A DNA stretch of 42,592 nt, from assembly GCA_028408915.1 (NCBI GenBank), contig JAOOLS010000003.1:1-42592 (forward strand), given 5' to 3'. The number at the start of each line of letters is the position of its first letter. Position 1 is the first letter of the stretch. The position numbers and the translations under genes were made by a program. Below are positions 24,537-32,323 of the stretch, one piece after another. The notes under the pieces were generated by a model, which was not told where the DNA came from, did no database searches, and saw nothing but the letters and a program-made list of their open reading frames with translations. This stretch comes from Prochlorococcus sp. AH-716-J09. GTDB lineage: Bacteria; Cyanobacteriota; Cyanobacteriia; PCC-6307; Cyanobiaceae.

Positions 24537-25652
24537 GTGAAATTATTTAAAGCTTTATCTTTAATTACATTTGCTTCTGGATCAATTCTTTCTCTATCAG
24601 CTAATGAATACAAATTTGAAGATATCAAATTTGATCAAGTTGAAGTTAAGCAAGATATGTACAAGCCAAAAGACAAATTAGATGAATACATAATTAAAGG
24701 GGCAACTTATTCAACCAAATTTGTGCCATTAATGAACGACGGTGCAGAAGGAAGTGAATACACAAGCATCATGACTGGTGATTTTAAAAGATTATTAGTT
24801 GATGCTGGATTTGATTTGGCAAACTCAACCGCTAATAGTCAGATCCAAAAAATACCATTTTTTGCTCAAACATCAGTAAATATATCAGGCGGAACTGAAT
24901 CTGATACAAGTTTCTCTTTAAATAGTTTGATGAAATTAGGAGAACTTGCAAAAGATGAAGAAGGTGATTTAAAAACTCTTGCTTTTTCTCAAGCAAGATT
25001 TTCTACTTCCACAAATGCAGATGGTTCCACTATTAACCTTGGTTTAGGAATTAGAAATCGTCCTAACGATGTATCTATGCTTGGAGCTAATGCATTCTGG
25101 GATTACAGAATGACTGATTATAGTGATGCGCATAGCAGACTTGGATTGGGTGGAGAATATTTCTGGAAAGATTTTGAATTTAGAAACAACTGGTATATTT
25201 CTATAACTGATGAAAAAGATGTAACTATAAAAGGTGTTTCTTACAAAGAGAGGGTAGTACCAGGATGGGATGTGGAACTAGGTTACAGACTTCCAAATAA
25301 TCCGGAACTTGCATTTTTTGTAAGAGGATTTAACTGGGATTACAAACATACCCAAGACAATTCAGGATTAGAAGGATCAGTACATTGGCAAGCTACACCA
25401 CATATTGGTTTTGAAGCTTGGATTTCTAATGAAATTTCTGCAGCTTCAACAACCGTAAACACTTCACTGCCTGGAACAGATGAGACTTTCTTTGGTTTAA
25501 GAATGAATATTACAGGAAGTCCTGTGAAGTTTGAGAAAGCAAATTACAAGCAAAATATGATTACTCAAATGACTCAAACAGTAAAACGTAAATATGATGT
25601 TCTTTTAGAGCGCTCTTCAGGAAGTTTTACTAACAGAGCTAAAGGTTCTTAA
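24537..25652 (+). CDS. Inverse-autotransporter (intimin/invasin type) beta-barrel without passenger
   Basis: This protein has 371 residues. After a signal peptide (MKLFKALSLITFASGSILSLSA) and about 80 residues of N-terminal periplasmic sequence comes an IAT-beta barrel: FFAQTSVNISGG, GLGIRNRPNDVSMLGANAFW, DAHSRLGLGGEYFWKDFEFR, ERVVPGWDVELGYRLPNNP. It ends with the post-barrel linker (TQTVKRKYDVLLERS). In intimin and invasin, Ig-like passenger domains follow this point; here only about ten residues remain. The start is GTG. The next gene, 33 nt on, encodes a secreted protein. A paralogous pair is at 28382/29557. Likely an outer-membrane anchor or secretion pore. Confidence 0.8.
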   Translation: MKLFKALSLITFASGSILSLSANEYKFEDIKFDQVEVKQDMYKPKDKLDEYIIKGATYSTKFVPLMNDGAEGSEYTSIMTGDFKRLLVDAGFDLANSTANSQIQKIPFFAQTSVNISGGTESDTSFSLNSLMKLGELAKDEEGDLKTLAFSQARFSTSTNADGSTINLGLGIRNRPNDVSMLGANAFWDYRMTDYSDAHSRLGLGGEYFWKDFEFRNNWYISITDEKDVTIKGVSYKERVVPGWDVELGYRLPNNPELAFFVRGFNWDYKHTQDNSGLEGSVHWQATPHIGFEAWISNEISAASTTVNTSLPGTDETFFGLRMNITGSPVKFEKANYKQNMITQMTQTVKRKYDVLLERSSGSFTNRAKGS

Positions 25653-25685
25653 TTTTATTTCTATCTTTATTTATTAACACTAAAA

Positions 25686-26540
25686 ATGAAACTTTTTTCT
25701 AAATTCTCTTTAAAAGCAACAGCAGGTTTTAGCTTCTGTGTTGTAGCGTCAATCATCTCTTCCAATGAGAAGGCTCTTGCAAACGATTGTGAAACTCTTT
25801 TTGGGGATAATCCATCAAGTATCAATAATGCCTGTTATATAACTCCTAATACTTACAAAATAAGAGTCTATGAAATGGGTTTATGCACAGCTGATCCTCT
25901 TGCTGGAACCACTATAAATAGTAGTGATGAGGTTGTGACGGACAATACTATTACGGATTCTTCCTGTACGCCTTCTTTCCAATCATCAACAGGAAGTTTA
26001 GTAAATTTAGGCGGGAATGCTACTCAGACATTAACTGGGACCAACATAAGGCCTCCAGCAGGATCTTATCCTTATGCATATATAAAAATTAAAAATACTT
26101 TTGGCTTAAAAGGTACATATCAAATTAACAATCAAACATTTTATAGTTCTAATGATGGATCTCCAGTTGCGGAAGGATCTTATGATGAATTTGATGAAGA
26201 TTTAATGGACTTCAGTAATGGAAAAACATGTTCAGGAAGTCCAGAATTAGCTGGAGCGGAAGTTTTCACATCAGCACCTACTGGAACCATGAAGGCAGTA
26301 TTAGCTCAAGTAAGTGGTGGTAACTTAGGAACTTATACTGCCGACTCTTCATGTGGAAGTTCAACTCATTTATATGGTACTTTTGCGCCTACTAATCCAG
26401 TTGTAATTACAAGTGACACAGAAGGCTTAGAAGTTACTTTCAGTATTACTAAAAGAGGAATGACAGTCTTCCCTGATGGAAGTGGAGGAATGAGTGGCTT
26501 TGGAGGTGGACCTTTTAGTCCTAGTTTCTCAACCTATTAA
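25686..26540 (+). CDS. Secreted partner of the barrel, module 1
   Basis: This protein has 284 residues with a signal peptide (MKLFSKFSLKATAGFSFCVVASII, cleavage near KALA-ND). The mature part is Ser/Thr/Gly-rich, beta by composition, with paired cysteines. The phrase CYITPNTYKIRVYEMGLCTA followed by DPLAG recurs as CPITPTKFSTKIYRVALCTS in the partner of module 2. PPAGSYPYAYIKIKN is also shared in form. The tail is Gly/Phe/Ser-rich (GGMSGFGGGPFSPSFSTY). It is an exported protein that may be surface-displayed by the adjacent barrel. I know no named family for it. Confidence 0.65.
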   Translation: MKLFSKFSLKATAGFSFCVVASIISSNEKALANDCETLFGDNPSSINNACYITPNTYKIRVYEMGLCTADPLAGTTINSSDEVVTDNTITDSSCTPSFQSSTGSLVNLGGNATQTLTGTNIRPPAGSYPYAYIKIKNTFGLKGTYQINNQTFYSSNDGSPVAEGSYDEFDEDLMDFSNGKTCSGSPELAGAEVFTSAPTGTMKAVLAQVSGGNLGTYTADSSCGSSTHLYGTFAPTNPVVITSDTEGLEVTFSITKRGMTVFPDGSGGMSGFGGGPFSPSFSTY

Positions 26541-26593
26541 ATTTATTTAGAGATATTTTCCTTTGTTTAAGAATGATTTATCTTAATTATTTG

Positions 26594-26613
26594 CCAACAA
26601 ATCGCCAACAAAT
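26594..26613 (+). repeat. Segment C right repeat pair (CCAACAAAT)
   Basis: CCAACAAAT at 26594-26602 and 26605-26613, same as the left pair, 97-108 nt before scar D. Confidence 0.8.
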
Positions 26614-26701
26614 ATATCCCAGTTTGTCATCTCAAATTAAGCATTACCAAGCAACTATTCAGTTATGATCCGTAGACATAGTGCCCTACTAGGGTTGTTA
26701 A

Positions 26702-26747
26702 GTGCTTTGGGAGCACTAGGTCGCAGGTTCGAATCCTGTCGCCCCGA
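26702..26747 (+). pseudogene. Scar D: tRNA-Pro 3' half
   Basis: GTGCTTTGGGAGCAC through the discriminator base, identical to the tRNA. The flank AGTTATAGCAGTAAGTCTCA is shared with scars E and F. Confidence 0.93.
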
Positions 26748-26800
26748 TAAGTTATAGCAGTAAGTCTCAGCTAATAATATATTTTCCTCAAAAAATACCT

Positions 26801-26820
26801 TCCCTCAAAATTCCCTCAAA
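26801..26820 (+). repeat. Segment D left repeat pair (TCCCTCAAA)
   Basis: TCCCTCAAA at 26801 and 26812 (11-nt period), 54 nt after the scar end. Confidence 0.75.
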
Positions 26821-26864
26821 TTAAATCACGCATACCAATAAAATAATTAGAAAACTTAAAAAAA

Positions 26865-27371
26865 TTACCTAAATTTCTTTTTAATATCATCAACAAGAAG
26901 TTGAAATTCAATTTCTTCTTTAATCTTTTTTTCTTCTGCTTTTTCTTTTGCTTTTTCTTCTTCTATTTTTTTTCTCTCTTGATCTTCCCTAATCTCCTTT
27001 TGATTTATTTCAACCTGATTTTCAAAATCTTGGAATGTTTTGTTAAGTCTTTTTGCGGCAGTGCAAAGTACATCATTAGAATATCCCGTTATTGTATTAT
27101 GACAAGGATGATCAAAGTAAGTTTTTGTATTTTTCTTACCTAAAACATCTGTTACTACTGCAGAGGCATCGCACAATAAATTATTATCCGACCACAAATC
27201 AACTTTGCAATTAATATTATCTGCCCTAAAAAACCAATTTCTACCAGCAGTATCTTTTATATTTACATAACCAAAATTACTACTCATTAATGAATTTGAG
27301 GAAATTAAAATTAATGATAAAAATGAAAATTTAAGAAAATTTCTCAAGATAGTTAATATTATAAACTCCAT
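26865..27371 (-). CDS. Secreted protein with C-terminal coiled coil
   Basis: This protein has 168 residues. An N-terminal hydrophobic signal (FLKFSFLSLILISSNSLMSS) is followed by a small domain with four cysteines (NCKVDLW, LLCDASA, DHPCHNT, DVLCTAAK), probably two disulfides. The last 60 residues are a Glu/Lys coiled coil (EINQKEIREDQERKKIEEE). The role is unknown. It is divergent from 27398 with 26 nt between starts, so they share a promoter region. Confidence 0.55.
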   Translation of the reverse strand: MEFIILTILRNFLKFSFLSLILISSNSLMSSNFGYVNIKDTAGRNWFFRADNINCKVDLWSDNNLLCDASAVVTDVLGKKNTKTYFDHPCHNTITGYSNDVLCTAAKRLNKTFQDFENQVEINQKEIREDQERKKIEEEKAKEKAEEKKIKEEIEFQLLVDDIKKKFR

Positions 27372-27397
27372 ATTAAAATACTATTATTTCTTTTAAA

Positions 27398-28141
27398 GTG
27401 AACAGAATTTTTTCTTATAAAGCATTATTCATCCTTACATTTTTATACCTTCAATCAATAGACTTAAAGGTTTTACCAGAAAAATTAAAAGTCTTTCCTG
27501 AAGAAAAAGGTAAATATTTAATTTGCCCTAATGGCAATTCACTTAGCAAGAAATATATACCTGCACTCCCCTATTTAGAATATACAAATGAGCAAAAACC
27601 TAATTATTGGACTAGACCATATCACTGGAAAATAGGAAGTAAGAGAGAATTTTATAAAAGTGAAGCTTTTAATTCAGAAATAATTATTTATGACGGAATT
27701 CTAAGTACAGAAACCAAGTATAGTTTAATGCCAATTTTTTTAGATAAAACAAATATTACTTCATCTTATAAATCAAAAGAAATATTTTTAGATAAAGAGG
27801 AACCATCTTATTTTGGCTATCAATATATTACATATATATTTAAAAATGCTGCAGGGAAAAATCTTACTTTAAAACAAAGATTAGATGACACTGTGAAACA
27901 CAAAATGAAAACTGATAATGGAATCGAATTTACCATTGATGGACAGGTTGGAATTTTAGCAACAATTTATTGCGATAAAAACAACTCTTTGGTTTTTAGA
28001 GATATTCAGGAGGTTCCTTTGCCTTCAATTAAGAACGAATATGGAGAGGAAATAAAAACTAAGAAAACAATATTCTGGATAAGAGAACTGATATTTAAAA
28101 CCAATGTGCTTGATAAAAAAGAGCCAACATTTGATTTATAA
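27398..28141 (+). CDS. Secreted protein of unknown function in segment D
   Basis: This protein has 247 residues, starting at GTG. The N-terminus (MNRIFSYKALFILTFLYLQS) is a signal peptide. The mature part is rich in Tyr, Lys and Ile with few motifs (KYLICPNGNSLSKKYIPALP, EPSYFGYQYITYIF). Two cysteines (LICPN and TIYCDKN) may pair. The stop codon is 27 nt before scar E, and no right-end repeats lie after it, so this gene may have lost or gained its last codons when the segment end was deleted. Confidence 0.5.
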   Translation: MNRIFSYKALFILTFLYLQSIDLKVLPEKLKVFPEEKGKYLICPNGNSLSKKYIPALPYLEYTNEQKPNYWTRPYHWKIGSKREFYKSEAFNSEIIIYDGILSTETKYSLMPIFLDKTNITSSYKSKEIFLDKEEPSYFGYQYITYIFKNAAGKNLTLKQRLDDTVKHKMKTDNGIEFTIDGQVGILATIYCDKNNSLVFRDIQEVPLPSIKNEYGEEIKTKKTIFWIRELIFKTNVLDKKEPTFDL

Positions 28142-28168
28142 AAAGGTATTGATTGGAATTTGGTTAGA

Positions 28169-28215
28169 GGTGCTGTGGGAGCACTAAGTCGCAGGTTCGA
28201 ATCCTGTCCCACCGA
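28169..28215 (+). pseudogene. Scar E: decayed tRNA-Pro 3' half
   Basis: Retains GGTGCT-TGGGAGCACTA and the whole T arm, but the acceptor strand reads CCCACCGA in place of CGCCCCGA. It is the most mutated of the long scars, so probably an old one. Confidence 0.9.
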
Positions 28216-28267
28216 TCTGTAATAGCAGTAAGTCTCAGCTAATAATATAAAACATGCAAAAAAGTGA

Positions 28268-28288
28268 GCACGCAAATGGCACGCAAAT
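28268..28288 (+). repeat. Segment E left repeat pair (GCACGCAAAT)
   Basis: Copies are at 28268-28277 and 28279-28288, 53 nt after the scar end. Confidence 0.8.
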
Positions 28289-28381
28289 CAAAAGATTAAA
28301 TATCTTGATTTTATGTTTTTTTAACAATTTCTAGATTTTTAAACTGAAATTATGATATTTTCTTTTAAACTTTTTTTATAA

Positions 28382-29521
28382 GTGAAAATACCTAAAAGAA
28401 TTTCATTCTTAGTTATTACGATTAGCTCTACTTTGTCGCTTCCTGCTGATGAATTGAAATTTAACAATATTAAATACGATCAATTCAAGGAAGAACAGAG
28501 CATATATGAGCCTAATGACAAATTAGATGAATACATTATTAAGGGAGTAACGTATTCAACCAAATTTGTTCCTTTAATGAATGATGGTGCGGAAAGCAGC
28601 GAATATACCAACATCATGAATAATGATTTTAAAAAATTATTAGTTGACGCAGGATTTGATTTTGCAAATTCAACAGCAAATAGTGAGATCCAAAAAATAC
28701 CATTTTTTGCTCAAACATCAGTAAATATATCAGGCGGAACTGAATCAGATACAAGTTTCTCAGTTAATAGCCTTATGAAACTTGGGGAACTAGCAAAAGA
28801 TAAAGAAGGTGATTTAAAAACCCTGGCATTTTCTCAGGCAAGATTTGCTACAGCCACAAATGCAGATGGTTCCACTATTAACCTTGGTTTTGGGATTAGA
28901 AATCGTCCTAATGATGTTTCTATGGTTGGAGCTAACGCATTCTGGGATTACAGAATGACTGATTATAGTGATGCCCATAGCAGACTTGGATTAGGTGGAG
29001 AATATTTATGGAAAGATTTTGAATTTAGAAACAACTTCTATATGTCTATTACTGATGAAAAAGATGTAACTATAAATGGCACGTCATATAAAGAAAGAGT
29101 CGTTCCTGGTTGGGATGTGGAACTAGGATACAGGCTTCCAAACAATCCAGAACTGGCATTCTTTGTAAGAGGATTTAATTGGGATTACAAACATACCCAA
29201 GACAATTCTGGCTTAGAAGGATCGGTACATTGGCAAGCTACACCACATATTGGTTTTGAAGCTTGGGTCTCTAATGAAATATCAGCAACTTCAACAACTG
29301 TTAATACTTCATTACTTGGAACAGATGAGACTTTCTTTGGATTAAGAATGAATATCACAGTCAATCCAGTCAAATTTGAAAAATCAAATTACAAGCAAAA
29401 TATGATTACTCAAATGACTCAACCAGTCAAAAGAGTAAATGATGTTTTACTTGAAAGAGCCGCTATTAATTCTAGTGGTGCAGCAACTTTTACCGTAAGA
29501 GTTAGTGCTCAGGGTACTTAA
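28382..29521 (+). CDS. Inverse-autotransporter beta-barrel without passenger, copy 2
   Basis: This protein has 379 residues, also with a GTG start. The barrel matches the 24537 protein almost residue for residue (NISGGTESDTSFS, GIRNRPNDVSMVGANAFW, DAHSRLGLGGEYLWKDFEFR, GFNWDYKHTQDNSGLEGS), and long stretches of DNA are also identical. Differences collect in the signal peptide, the N-terminal 60 residues and the tail (RAAINSSGAATFTVRVSAQGT). The linker TQPVKRVNDVLLERA is kept, so the barrel is complete and again lacks a passenger. The secreted partner follows after 35 nt. Confidence 0.8.
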   Translation: MKIPKRISFLVITISSTLSLPADELKFNNIKYDQFKEEQSIYEPNDKLDEYIIKGVTYSTKFVPLMNDGAESSEYTNIMNNDFKKLLVDAGFDFANSTANSEIQKIPFFAQTSVNISGGTESDTSFSVNSLMKLGELAKDKEGDLKTLAFSQARFATATNADGSTINLGFGIRNRPNDVSMVGANAFWDYRMTDYSDAHSRLGLGGEYLWKDFEFRNNFYMSITDEKDVTINGTSYKERVVPGWDVELGYRLPNNPELAFFVRGFNWDYKHTQDNSGLEGSVHWQATPHIGFEAWVSNEISATSTTVNTSLLGTDETFFGLRMNITVNPVKFEKSNYKQNMITQMTQPVKRVNDVLLERAAINSSGAATFTVRVSAQGT

Positions 29522-29556
29522 ATTTTTTAAAAATCAAAATCATTAACTATCTCATC

Positions 29557-30483
29557 ATGAAAAATCTATTTTTATCCTCAGCTTTATCAATTGCATCTCT
29601 AGTAATTGCACCTTCAGTTTTTGCTGGACCAGGAGAAAATGCCACAGGGAATTTTAAAAATACTGCTAATGACTGTAATACGACTTCTGGAAGTTGTCCT
29701 ATTACACCAACAAAATTCTCAACAAAGATATATCGAGTAGCTCTTTGCACTTCTAATCCTATGGCTGACAACCAATCTCTAGATTGGGAAGGAAACGGAT
29801 GTGTTGATGTTTTTAATAATACCGATGGTCAAGAAACAGGAGACATATTTAGTGAAACTGGTGCCACACTAAATGCTGCAGATATAACTGTGCCTGCAGC
29901 AGGAACTTATGCTTATACCGCTGCTTTATTTGATAAAGATTTTAAGGTTGGAAGTCATCATATGGTTTATAACTTAAGTGATCCGCCAGAGCCAGAAAAT
30001 GATATTCGTTATGTTTCTACAAGTGTCGGAGGAGCTACTGAAGGAACAGCTTCAGATGTTCAAATGATGTCTGGAAGTTTCAATACTTTCATGTCGCAAA
30101 TCGCATGTAATGGCGGCTGGAGTTCTACTGCACCCCATACAACAAGATCAGCCACAACTACTGGTTACGGAGATTTCCTCTCAAGTGGAGAAACATTTTA
30201 TGGGAGAGTTCTTACTAGTAGTTATGCTATTCCAACGTCTGGGAGCGGAAGTATAATGACAGACCCAGCAACAGCAATATGTGATGGAGCGGCATATCTT
30301 CTTAGTATCGTTGATAAAGACACTGTTGTAGGAGCAAATACTACTGGGATACATTTAAAAATTCTTGCGCCAAAAGGTTTAATCCGAGTTAATCAAGGAA
30401 GTGGGAATGGAGTAGCAACAGGTTTCACTGCTCATGGGGAGTCAATGGCAGTTAAGGTGGTTCCGATTACCGCAAGTGAATAA
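29557..30483 (+). CDS. Secreted partner of the barrel, module 2
   Basis: This protein has 308 residues. Signal peptide MKNLFLSSALSIASLVIAPSVFA. The mature protein shares with the 25686 product the block CPITPTKFSTKIYRVALCTS plus NPMAD, the phrase VPAAGTYAYTAALFD, an Asn/Thr-rich style and paired cysteines, but is otherwise very different. The barrels beside them are nearly the same, so the partners evolve much faster. This pattern fits an exposed or target-binding part. No named family is recognised. Confidence 0.62.
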   Translation: MKNLFLSSALSIASLVIAPSVFAGPGENATGNFKNTANDCNTTSGSCPITPTKFSTKIYRVALCTSNPMADNQSLDWEGNGCVDVFNNTDGQETGDIFSETGATLNAADITVPAAGTYAYTAALFDKDFKVGSHHMVYNLSDPPEPENDIRYVSTSVGGATEGTASDVQMMSGSFNTFMSQIACNGGWSSTAPHTTRSATTTGYGDFLSSGETFYGRVLTSSYAIPTSGSGSIMTDPATAICDGAAYLLSIVDKDTVVGANTTGIHLKILAPKGLIRVNQGSGNGVATGFTAHGESMAVKVVPITASE

Positions 30484-30512
30484 ATAATCTCTGACATTAT
30501 TGGCCAAGAAAG

Positions 30513-30533
30513 ACACGCAAATGGCAAGTAAAT
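30513..30533 (+). repeat. Segment E right repeat pair (decayed)
   Basis: ACACGCAAAT at 30513 and GCAAGTAAAT at 30524 match the left pair with a few changes; the next bases (CAAA) also match. Confidence 0.7.
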
Positions 30534-30625
30534 CAAACCAAATTAGTCCTAATTAGGCTACACATATATCCTTTAAATTTTTGAAATCGCTATAAGTCTC
30601 AAATATAGCCTTATTCTTGCGGTTT

Positions 30626-30668
30626 CTTTGGGAGCACTAGGTCGCAGGTTCGAATCCTGTCGCCCCGA
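30626..30668 (+). pseudogene. Scar F: tRNA-Pro 3' half
   Basis: CTTTGGGAGCAC through the discriminator base, identical to the tRNA; flank AATTACAGCAGTGAGTCTCA as in D and E. Confidence 0.93.
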
Positions 30669-30720
30669 TCAATTACAGCAGTGAGTCTCAGCTAATAATA
30701 TATTTAACCTAAAAAGTAGA

Positions 30721-30739
30721 GTGCCCAAAAAGTGCCCAA
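30721..30739 (+). repeat. Segment F left repeat pair (GTGCCCAA)
   Basis: GTGCCCAA at 30721 and 30732 (11-nt period), 53 nt after the scar end. Confidence 0.78.
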
Positions 30740-30744
30740 GCTGA

Positions 30745-30828
30745 TTTAAAAAGTTTACTACTTGCACCGCAGGTAAATTATGGCTTGGTTATCCTGAACC
30801 AATAATCCCTGAAGAAATACCTTTTTAA
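30745..30828 (+). pseudogene. Tail of a lost gene (tentative)
   Basis: An open frame without a start just after the repeat pair ends in CTAGKLWLGYPEPIIPEEIPF, split here as CTAGKLWLGYPE and PIIPEEIPF. It looks like a protein C-terminus, but is too short to assign. Confidence 0.25.
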
Positions 30829-30831
30829 TTA

Positions 30832-31149
30832 ATGTTGCGACTTCTTCCGTTACCGATTTTTATTTGCATTTATCTATTCTCTTGGTGGAGATGTAAAAAA
30901 AATATTATCGCTAGTGATAAGCAACTAAAACCTTGCATTGATTGGGCATATATAAAAAATTTACCTCTCCCACCAAAACCTTCTTTTGTGGAGTTTTATA
31001 TTGTTTATGTCTCTTCTTTTTTTAAATTTCCCTTAGGGGTAATTATTCAACAATTACCTTTTGCGAAGAAAGTAAGATGCTACGAAAGAGAAATGAAATT
31101 AATATTTGATAAATGGAATCTAGAAAAAATTAAAAAAATAATTAATTAA
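30832..31149 (+). CDS. Membrane-anchored protein of unknown function
   Basis: This protein has 105 residues. One N-terminal membrane helix (LLPLPIFICIYLFSWW) leads to a basic domain (CKKNIIASDKQLKPCIDWAY) and a possible second hydrophobic patch (EFYIVYVSSFFKFPLGVII). It ends in a Lys-rich helix. It begins just after the truncated frame. No family is recognised. Confidence 0.5.
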   Translation: MLRLLPLPIFICIYLFSWWRCKKNIIASDKQLKPCIDWAYIKNLPLPPKPSFVEFYIVYVSSFFKFPLGVIIQQLPFAKKVRCYEREMKLIFDKWNLEKIKKIIN

Positions 31150-31150
31150 T

Positions 31151-31264
31151 TTATTGATATGTCTGGAGTAAAGATATATAAATTCCTAATAATACAAATA
31201 TTGCTACACCTATTCCTACAACTGTAGTGGGTTGATTGTTCCAATAATTAGTTAAAAATTCCAT
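31151..31264 (-). CDS. 37-aa membrane protein, family copy 2
   Basis: Begins MEFLTNYWNNQPTTVVGIGV and continues AIFVLLGIYISLLQTYQ. Same length and design as the 22477 protein, with most residues identical or similar and many synonymous codon changes, which argues for selection on the protein. It converges on the 30832 gene. Confidence 0.65.
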   Translation of the reverse strand: MEFLTNYWNNQPTTVVGIGVAIFVLLGIYISLLQTYQ

Positions 31265-31276
31265 TGATTGGGAAGT

Positions 31277-31402
31277 TTAAATTTTTTTAGCTCTATCAGC
31301 TCTATTAATAACTTTTCTCAAAATATTATTTTTAATTGATAAATCAGAAATAAAATAAAGAGTTGAAAACAAAACTACTTTTGCAAAAAATGAGATTTGC
31401 AT
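31277..31402 (-). CDS. 41-aa membrane micro-protein (tentative)
   Basis: Begins MQISFFAKVVLFSTLYFISD, then a basic tail (LSIKNNILRKVINRADRAKKI). A single amphipathic or membrane helix. It lies just upstream of the 31151 gene on the same strand. Small size and lack of a family keep this uncertain. Confidence 0.35.
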   Translation of the reverse strand: MQISFFAKVVLFSTLYFISDLSIKNNILRKVINRADRAKKI

Positions 31403-31593
31403 AATAAAAATAACTCTACACTCATAAAAACAAATTTCATTAAAACTGCCAATTTTTTTGAAGACTTTATAGGAGTTATTTTTAATAGTTGAATACGAAA
31501 GACTGAAGAAAAAACAAATGCAACAAGATCAAAAGTCCTTTTGTTCAGAGAAGCTCCTGCTAGATATAAGATAGAATTAATTGAAAGTGACTT

Positions 31594-31743
31594 ATGAAGG
31601 AATTAGAAGAAAATACTATCGAACAAATAAGAACTCTTCTCAATTATTTAGAGCATACAAATCTTTTAAAAAACAAGGATATTCTTAGATGCTTAGATGT
31701 AATAGCAAGAGAGTATGGCGGAGAAGTAGTTGACAAAAATTAA
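31594..31743 (+). CDS. Small helical protein, 49 aa
   Basis: Begins MKELEENTIEQIRTLLNYLE and includes DILRCLDVIAREYGGEVVD. It is soluble and helical. Its stop codon is directly followed by the start of the 31744 gene, so the two are translationally coupled. Their sequences look related in style (short, acidic, LARxYxxD-like ends), which suggests a small protein pair. Confidence 0.5.
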   Translation: MKELEENTIEQIRTLLNYLEHTNLLKNKDILRCLDVIAREYGGEVVDKN

Positions 31744-31929
31744 ATGGCAAATCCAGATCAAAAAACAATATTGCTAGAACAAGCTTATGACGAACTAAAG
31801 GCAATTTGCAACAAGTTCCAAGACCAATCCGGAGCTACAGATATGGAAGTAAAAACTTTACTTCGAGAACTTGCGAGGGTTTATGAAAAAGATATGGATG
31901 ACAACTATGACATAGATTGGGAAGTTTAG
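31744..31929 (+). CDS. Small acidic helical protein, 61 aa
   Basis: Begins MANPDQKTILLEQAYDELKA, continues ICNKFQDQSGATDMEVKTLL and ends RELARVYEKDMDDNYDIDWEV. It abuts the 31594 gene (TAA-ATG). It is acidic and soluble. No family is recognised. Confidence 0.5.
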   Translation: MANPDQKTILLEQAYDELKAICNKFQDQSGATDMEVKTLLRELARVYEKDMDDNYDIDWEV

Positions 31930-32054
31930 TTAAGTTTAAATAAGTTTATTTAATATTCTTTTGCTATAAATTAATTGAGGCCAAACCTCATCAGCACACT
32001 CTTGGTTTGCTGCAAGACATAAATTGATTCTATATAGTTGCGAGTCGATTTAAT

Positions 32055-32088
32055 AACCCTTTCAGTAGGTGGAATTTCTGGAAGGGTT
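32055..32088. terminator. Hairpin between convergent small genes
   Basis: AACCCTTTCAG (32055-32065) pairs with CTGGAAGGGTT (32078-32088), one G-U, loop 12 nt, then TTCTTGTT. A likely bidirectional stop between 31929 and 32094. Confidence 0.5.
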
Positions 32089-32093
32089 TCTTG

Positions 32094-32249
32094 TTACTGA
32101 TATTTATTTAGTAAATGGTTATAAATTACCAACAATACTATTACCCCAGCTATTCCATAAATTGCATGGAATGGATCGTGATGATTCTGCCAAAGCTCCT
32201 TTAAAAAGCCCTTCAATACTTCATATCCAATGCCCCATGAGAATAACAC
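32094..32249 (-). CDS. Small membrane protein, family copy 3 (longer)
   Basis: About 51 residues from a GTG start: MLFSWGIGYEVLKGF, then LKELWQNHHDPFHAIYGIAG, then the helix VIVLLVIYNHLLNKYQ. The second half follows the 22477/31151 pattern (LW-N, A-I-GI, IVLL-IYN-LL-K-Y). It has an extra hydrophobic stretch in front and a His-His turn. The start codon is uncertain. The reading on the opposite strand is rejected. Confidence 0.45.
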   Translation of the reverse strand: MLFSWGIGYEVLKGFLKELWQNHHDPFHAIYGIAGVIVLLVIYNHLLNKYQ

Positions 32250-32323
32250 CCATAAGATTTTTCTCTAATTAATTTGCATAATTTCTTACAACTGGTAATT
32301 TTAGTGGGCTCCGATAAATTCAA

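Larger units (their letters stand above)
24345..26701. mobile_element. Segment C: split inverse-autotransporter module 1
   Basis: About 2.4 kb with CAACAAAT pairs at 24423/24434 and 26595/26606 (11-nt period, same orientation). Cargo: a beta-barrel of the intimin/invasin type and a secreted partner. No recombinase is present. Confidence 0.7.
26748..28168. mobile_element. Segment D between scars D and E (right repeats missing)
   Basis: About 1.4 kb with a left TCCCTCAAA pair but no visible right pair; the 27398 gene runs to 27 nt before scar E. The right end is probably deleted. Confidence 0.5.
28216..30625. mobile_element. Segment E: split inverse-autotransporter module 2
   Basis: About 2.4 kb with GCACGCAAAT pairs at 28268/28279 and decayed copies at 30513/30524 (11-nt period). 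Cargo is a paralogue of the segment C pair. No recombinase is present. Confidence 0.68.

Noticed and set aside
28006-28275. 89-codon minus frame across scar E
   Set aside because: Crosses the tRNA scar and lies antisense to the 27398 gene; no support.
22326-30668. Repeated 44-47-nt units at irregular spacing taken as CRISPR or tandem repeats
   Set aside because: Each unit is a tRNA-Pro 3' half, spacing is 1.4-13 kb and gene-filled; no spacers or cas genes.
32069-32272. 67-codon + frame MEFLEGFLVTDIYLV...
   Set aside because: Antisense to the small membrane ORF at 32094, which matches a family of three; also crosses a hairpin.
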